Origin: Tubulanus polymorphus
Lineage: Eukaryota > Nemertea > Palaeonemertea > Tubulaniformes > Tubulanidae
NCBI RefSeq assembly: GCF_964204645.1
Contig: NC_134033.1
Location: 14,944,155 to 15,008,154, forward strand
Length of the DNA stretch: 64,000 nt
Direction: 5' to 3'
The notes under the pieces are model-generated. The model was not told the origin of the DNA. It ran no database searches and saw only the letters and a program-made list of their open reading frames with translations. The translations under genes and the position numbers were made by a program. This document shows positions 50,401-64,000 of this stretch, one piece after another. Positions within the stretch are counted from its first letter, which is position 1. Each line of letters begins with the position of its first letter.

Positions 50401-51173
50401 CATTTCAGTTTGGTCGGAGGCACTTCAATCATTTCTACCTTTTAATACCAGGGTTACTAAGGTTAGACGTACAACTGACCACCATATTTGTCGGATCCTC
50501 AATTATTCAATCAATTTGAAGGAATCCTATTGTCCCTGGTATCTCCCTAACCCCTGACCTAATTTATAAGATATCCTCAGTGGGTGCTATTTGTTAAATC
50601 AAGAAGTTCCGTGTGCCGCTCAACACACCAATGAACATCAGACAAAACATTAAAATTCCCTGATTTAAATGAAGCCGGAATTTGTGATTTTTCTTTCCAC
50701 CGGAAAAACTAAAACTGGAATTTCTGGATCCGAGACCCAAGAGTTTAGACTTCGTGTCAATGTCACGCTTGTGTTATTAAGGGTTGGGGGTTAGGCATTT
50801 TAAACAATCCCTAACCATCTAAAATCAATAAACATTTCAAAACATTGTCAATGACTCTGAAAAATAAATCAAGAATGGTGAACGTGAACTGACCTTTCTT
50901 TCCACAGTAAACAAACTGCCCGGTGTACATGCCCTCGGCCGCCAAAAAAGTCTCGGTTCTCATTCTATACTTGTACGGATCACGGAATCGAACCCTACAC
51001 AACGGAGCGCCACGTCCGGGATCGTGAAGGATCTCTTTCACGACGCCCTTGATGTAACCATTCCTCTCGGCGTAGTCGACCGGTCTCAGTTTAGCGGCGC
51101 CTTTGCGGTTTTTCGTATGCGAGCGGAAAACGCTGCCAGCACCTTTACGCTGACTTCTAATAACACGTCCCAT
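47463..51173 (-). CDS. RPL8: 60S ribosomal protein L8 (uL2), complete
   Basis: Five coding exons: 51173-50894, 50352-50134, 49633-49518, 48344-48258 and 47543-47463; 260 residues (human 257). uL2 lies at the heart of the large subunit near the peptidyl-transferase centre. Seen: start [19 protein letters not shown], then [88 protein letters not shown] (Asn215-His216, the histidine known to be hydroxylated in human RPL8) and [16 protein letters not shown] 5' UTR exon near 51431-51462 joins an acceptor 7 nt before the ATG. The last two introns contain nine copies of a box C/D snoRNA in sense orientation. Confidence 0.98.
47614..47680 (-). pseudogene. Box C/D snoRNA copy a, degenerate
   Basis: Keeps both guide stretches, but the D box reads TTGA and the C-box side is lost (no CGATGAGG). 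It abuts copy b and is the copy nearest to the 3' splice site of the last RPL8 intron. Confidence 0.7.
47682..47758 (-). ncRNA. Box C/D snoRNA copy b, RPL8 last intron
   Basis: 77 nt on the sense strand of RPL8. Terminal stem AACGC/GCGTT; C box GCGATGA (one change from RTGATGA); D' box CTGA; C'-like ATGTTGT; D box CTGA four to five nt from the 3' end. The stretch before D' (GTTCTTCACTTTGAA) and before D (AGCACTGGGCA) can pair with two sites close together in 28S rRNA as I recall it (TCAAAGTGAAGAA and TGCCCAGTGCT). By the +5 rule this predicts 2'-O-methylation of the second A of TCAAAG and the third C of TGCCC. Intron-encoded, so likely released from the RPL8 pre-mRNA. I cannot give a vertebrate name with certainty. 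Confidence 0.82.
47820..47895 (-). ncRNA. Box C/D snoRNA copy c
   Basis: Same stem, boxes and guides as copy b, with CTGAACTCAACC after the D' box in place of CTGAATTTTAACC. Confidence 0.82.
47964..48040 (-). ncRNA. Box C/D snoRNA copy d
   Basis: Identical in boxes and guides to copy b; first copy after the donor side of the last RPL8 intron. Confidence 0.82.
48446..48517 (-). pseudogene. Box C/D snoRNA copy e, degenerate
   Basis: C box, D' guide and D' region are kept, but the second guide is altered (ACAACTGTGCG before CTGA) and the terminal stem is broken. It is the copy nearest to the 3' splice site of the penultimate intron. Confidence 0.65.
48567..48642 (-). ncRNA. Box C/D snoRNA copy f
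   Basis: Intact stem, boxes and both guides; CTGAACTCAACC variant like copies c and h. Its flank on the copy-g side is nearly identical to that of copy h, showing a recent segmental duplication. Confidence 0.82.
48710..48786 (-). ncRNA. Box C/D snoRNA copy g
   Basis: Intact; CTGAATTTTAACC variant like copies b and d. Confidence 0.82.
48847..48922 (-). ncRNA. Box C/D snoRNA copy h
   Basis: Intact; CTGAACTCAACC variant. Confidence 0.82.
48990..49066 (-). ncRNA. Box C/D snoRNA copy i
   Basis: Intact boxes and guides with one change ahead of the D' guide (ACAAGTTC for AAAAGTTC). First copy on the donor side of the penultimate intron. Confidence 0.82.
49690..50080. mobile_element. CAGGGTCCCTACA-type MITE in RPL8 intron
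   Basis: Left end GGTACCTACAGATCCGTGAT, right end GTCGTAGGAACCCTG, with interior blocks shared with 46811-47129 and 23285-23790. Confidence 0.5.
50505..50735 (-). mobile_element. TTCTTACAGATC-family MITE fragment in RPL8 intron 1
   Basis: Shares ATAAGATATCCTCAGTGGG and TTCCGTGTGCCGCTCA with 485-800. The ends are decayed. Confidence 0.45.
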
Positions 51174-51179
51174 TGTCTG

Positions 51180-51462
51180 GCTGTAAAATATAATTCATAA
51201 AAGCACATGTCATCCTTGTATCATACACGATGTGTAAACCCGGAACCTTTTTGACGGTCAACGTTCGAGGTCAATTTCTAACCGTAAAAAGTATAATTAG
51301 CCACGAAATATTCACATAAAACCATTAATAAATTTGTTAACTATAATAATAATCGGCGATTAATAAACGATGTTAGTTCTAATTACTCTAATTTAGCGGA
51401 TTTTATCGATGTATCGTTCTGAAGCCATACCTGTGATAGTAGCCGACGTTTGGTAAAGGAAG
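51180..51462 (-). promoter_or_regulatory. RPL8 5' UTR exon, TOP-like start and 5' UTR intron
   Basis: On the minus strand CTTCCTTTACC (starting at 51462) is a pyrimidine tract typical of 5'-TOP starts of ribosomal protein mRNAs. CACAG followed by GTATGG makes a donor at 51431/51430, and TTTTACAG makes an acceptor at 51181. The resulting leader is about 40 nt. No transcript evidence is available. Confidence 0.5.
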
Positions 51463-52212
51463 TAACTGAGATGTCGTAAAACTGATCAGAATTATCAAAA
51501 CTCGCGAAGCGCATTTAATTTTCGAATGAACACAAACTGACGATATCTTATGAATATCTAAAGATTTATTTCGTTAATTTTTTTGCAAAATATACAAAAA
51601 TGTTTTTTAAAATTATTTTCTAGCCTCCTCAATCGCTAGGGACCGGTAAGTATTTTAAAACCCGTGGAACACGTGGGCACTACCAAAACCTCAAACCAAA
51701 AAACCGAACTACATTTAATGTGTACACCTATGATTTTTGAAATTGCTCGGTCCTGAAGAAATGTAAACCTTCGATTCAAAACCTTTGGTAAATGTTCTCG
51801 AATTTTGAGAGATCGGTGCGAGAGGGTTAGTATATGACAGACCGCTCCCTAGCTCTAGGTCGATACGGTTCAAGCGTCTTAATTCTCAATACATTTCACT
51901 CTTCTACTTCTCGCGTATTTTCTCGCCCGTTTTGGGCCCAATCTTGAACGTTATGTACCCCGATACTAAAATATTGTCATCAGAATAAACAATAAATAAA
52001 TTTGAATTTTGATAACGGTGAGCGAACGAACCGCTCCCCTCGGTGCGCCGGTCACGTGTTACGGGTTGATGAAACACGGAACGCTCCCGCGGCTGGTAGG
52101 CGGTCACGTGGTTAGTGCGAGGGTATATATACCGGGCGGCGAGTCTTTGTAAATCGGTCGCATTTTTCCACGAACTACAGAATAAATAAGTCCTCTTCAA
52201 TATATTGTAATT
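51463..52212. promoter_or_regulatory. Divergent promoter, RPL8 (-) / DDX3 (+)
   Basis: About 750 bp between the inferred RPL8 start and the DDX3 ATG. It contains TATATATACC (52124-52133) about 90 bp before the DDX3 ATG, a candidate TATA box for DDX3, and a CGGTCACGTG word twice (near 52049 and 52102), an E-box type motif. Confidence 0.45.
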
Positions 52213-63818
<11,606 letters not shown>

Positions 63819-64000
63819 TGACAATAACTCAATATATTTCGAAGCAATTATCAGAATTGATAAAATATCGATATCCACTCTGGGGCGCTATTGCACTTTT
63901 GTACCCCCCTCCCAAAAATTTTAATTTCTGTATATTATTAATCAGGGGGGTCTGTAGAGTCAAAATAAATTACTTTTGACCAGTTTTTTGGGTCAAAAGT

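Overview
This window is animal nuclear DNA. Six protein-coding genes can be read, five of them split by GT-AG introns. They are AT-rich, intron-rich and full of short non-autonomous DNA transposons and minisatellites. The proteins are typical of a bilaterian invertebrate: one FMR1/FXR-family gene, plus CUL3, RPL8, DDX3/PL10, NAA35, a TSPAN6/7-type tetraspanin and an RSRC1 3' end. I would guess a marine spiralian or similar invertebrate, but the sequence alone does not fix the phylum. I joined exons by hand from reading frame, splice signals and recalled family sequences; every internal junction quoted keeps phase.

Layout. 314-1326 (+): last three coding exons of an RSRC1-like splicing factor. 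4288-10745 (-): complete seven-exon tetraspanin. 11874-14108 (+): NAA35, the NatC auxiliary subunit, as one uninterrupted GC-rich exon. 14109-19768: repeat-rich intergenic DNA that probably includes the FMR1 3' UTR. 19769-32118 (-): 19-exon FMR1/FXR gene with two microexons. 32119-32886: compact divergent promoter. 32887-44355 (+): complete 18-exon cullin-3 with a U12-type AT-AC intron. 47463-51173 (-): ribosomal protein uL2 (RPL8), whose last two introns hold nine copies of a box C/D snoRNA. 52213-63752 (+): first 13 coding exons of a DDX3-type DEAD-box helicase, which runs off the window after motif III.

Three divergent pairs (tetraspanin/NAA35, FMR1/CUL3, RPL8/DDX3) share intergenic promoter regions of about 0.8-1.1 kb. 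The genes do not form one pathway, but several act in RNA biology: FMR1, DDX3, RPL8, RSRC1 and the snoRNAs.

The most interesting non-coding features are: (1) the RPL8 snoRNA array, with two guides that match neighbouring 28S rRNA sites; (2) a CUL3 intron minisatellite whose every unit carries a copy of the exon 2 tail and its 5' splice site; (3) a matching FMR1 array of 43-bp units that repeats a 3' splice site; (4) the CUL3 AT-AC intron; (5) a group of foldback elements sharing the end GGGNCCAGTT, one of which has expanded into a 47-bp satellite; and (6) piggyBac-, pogo- and hAT-like MITEs, some with readable target-site duplications and nested insertions.
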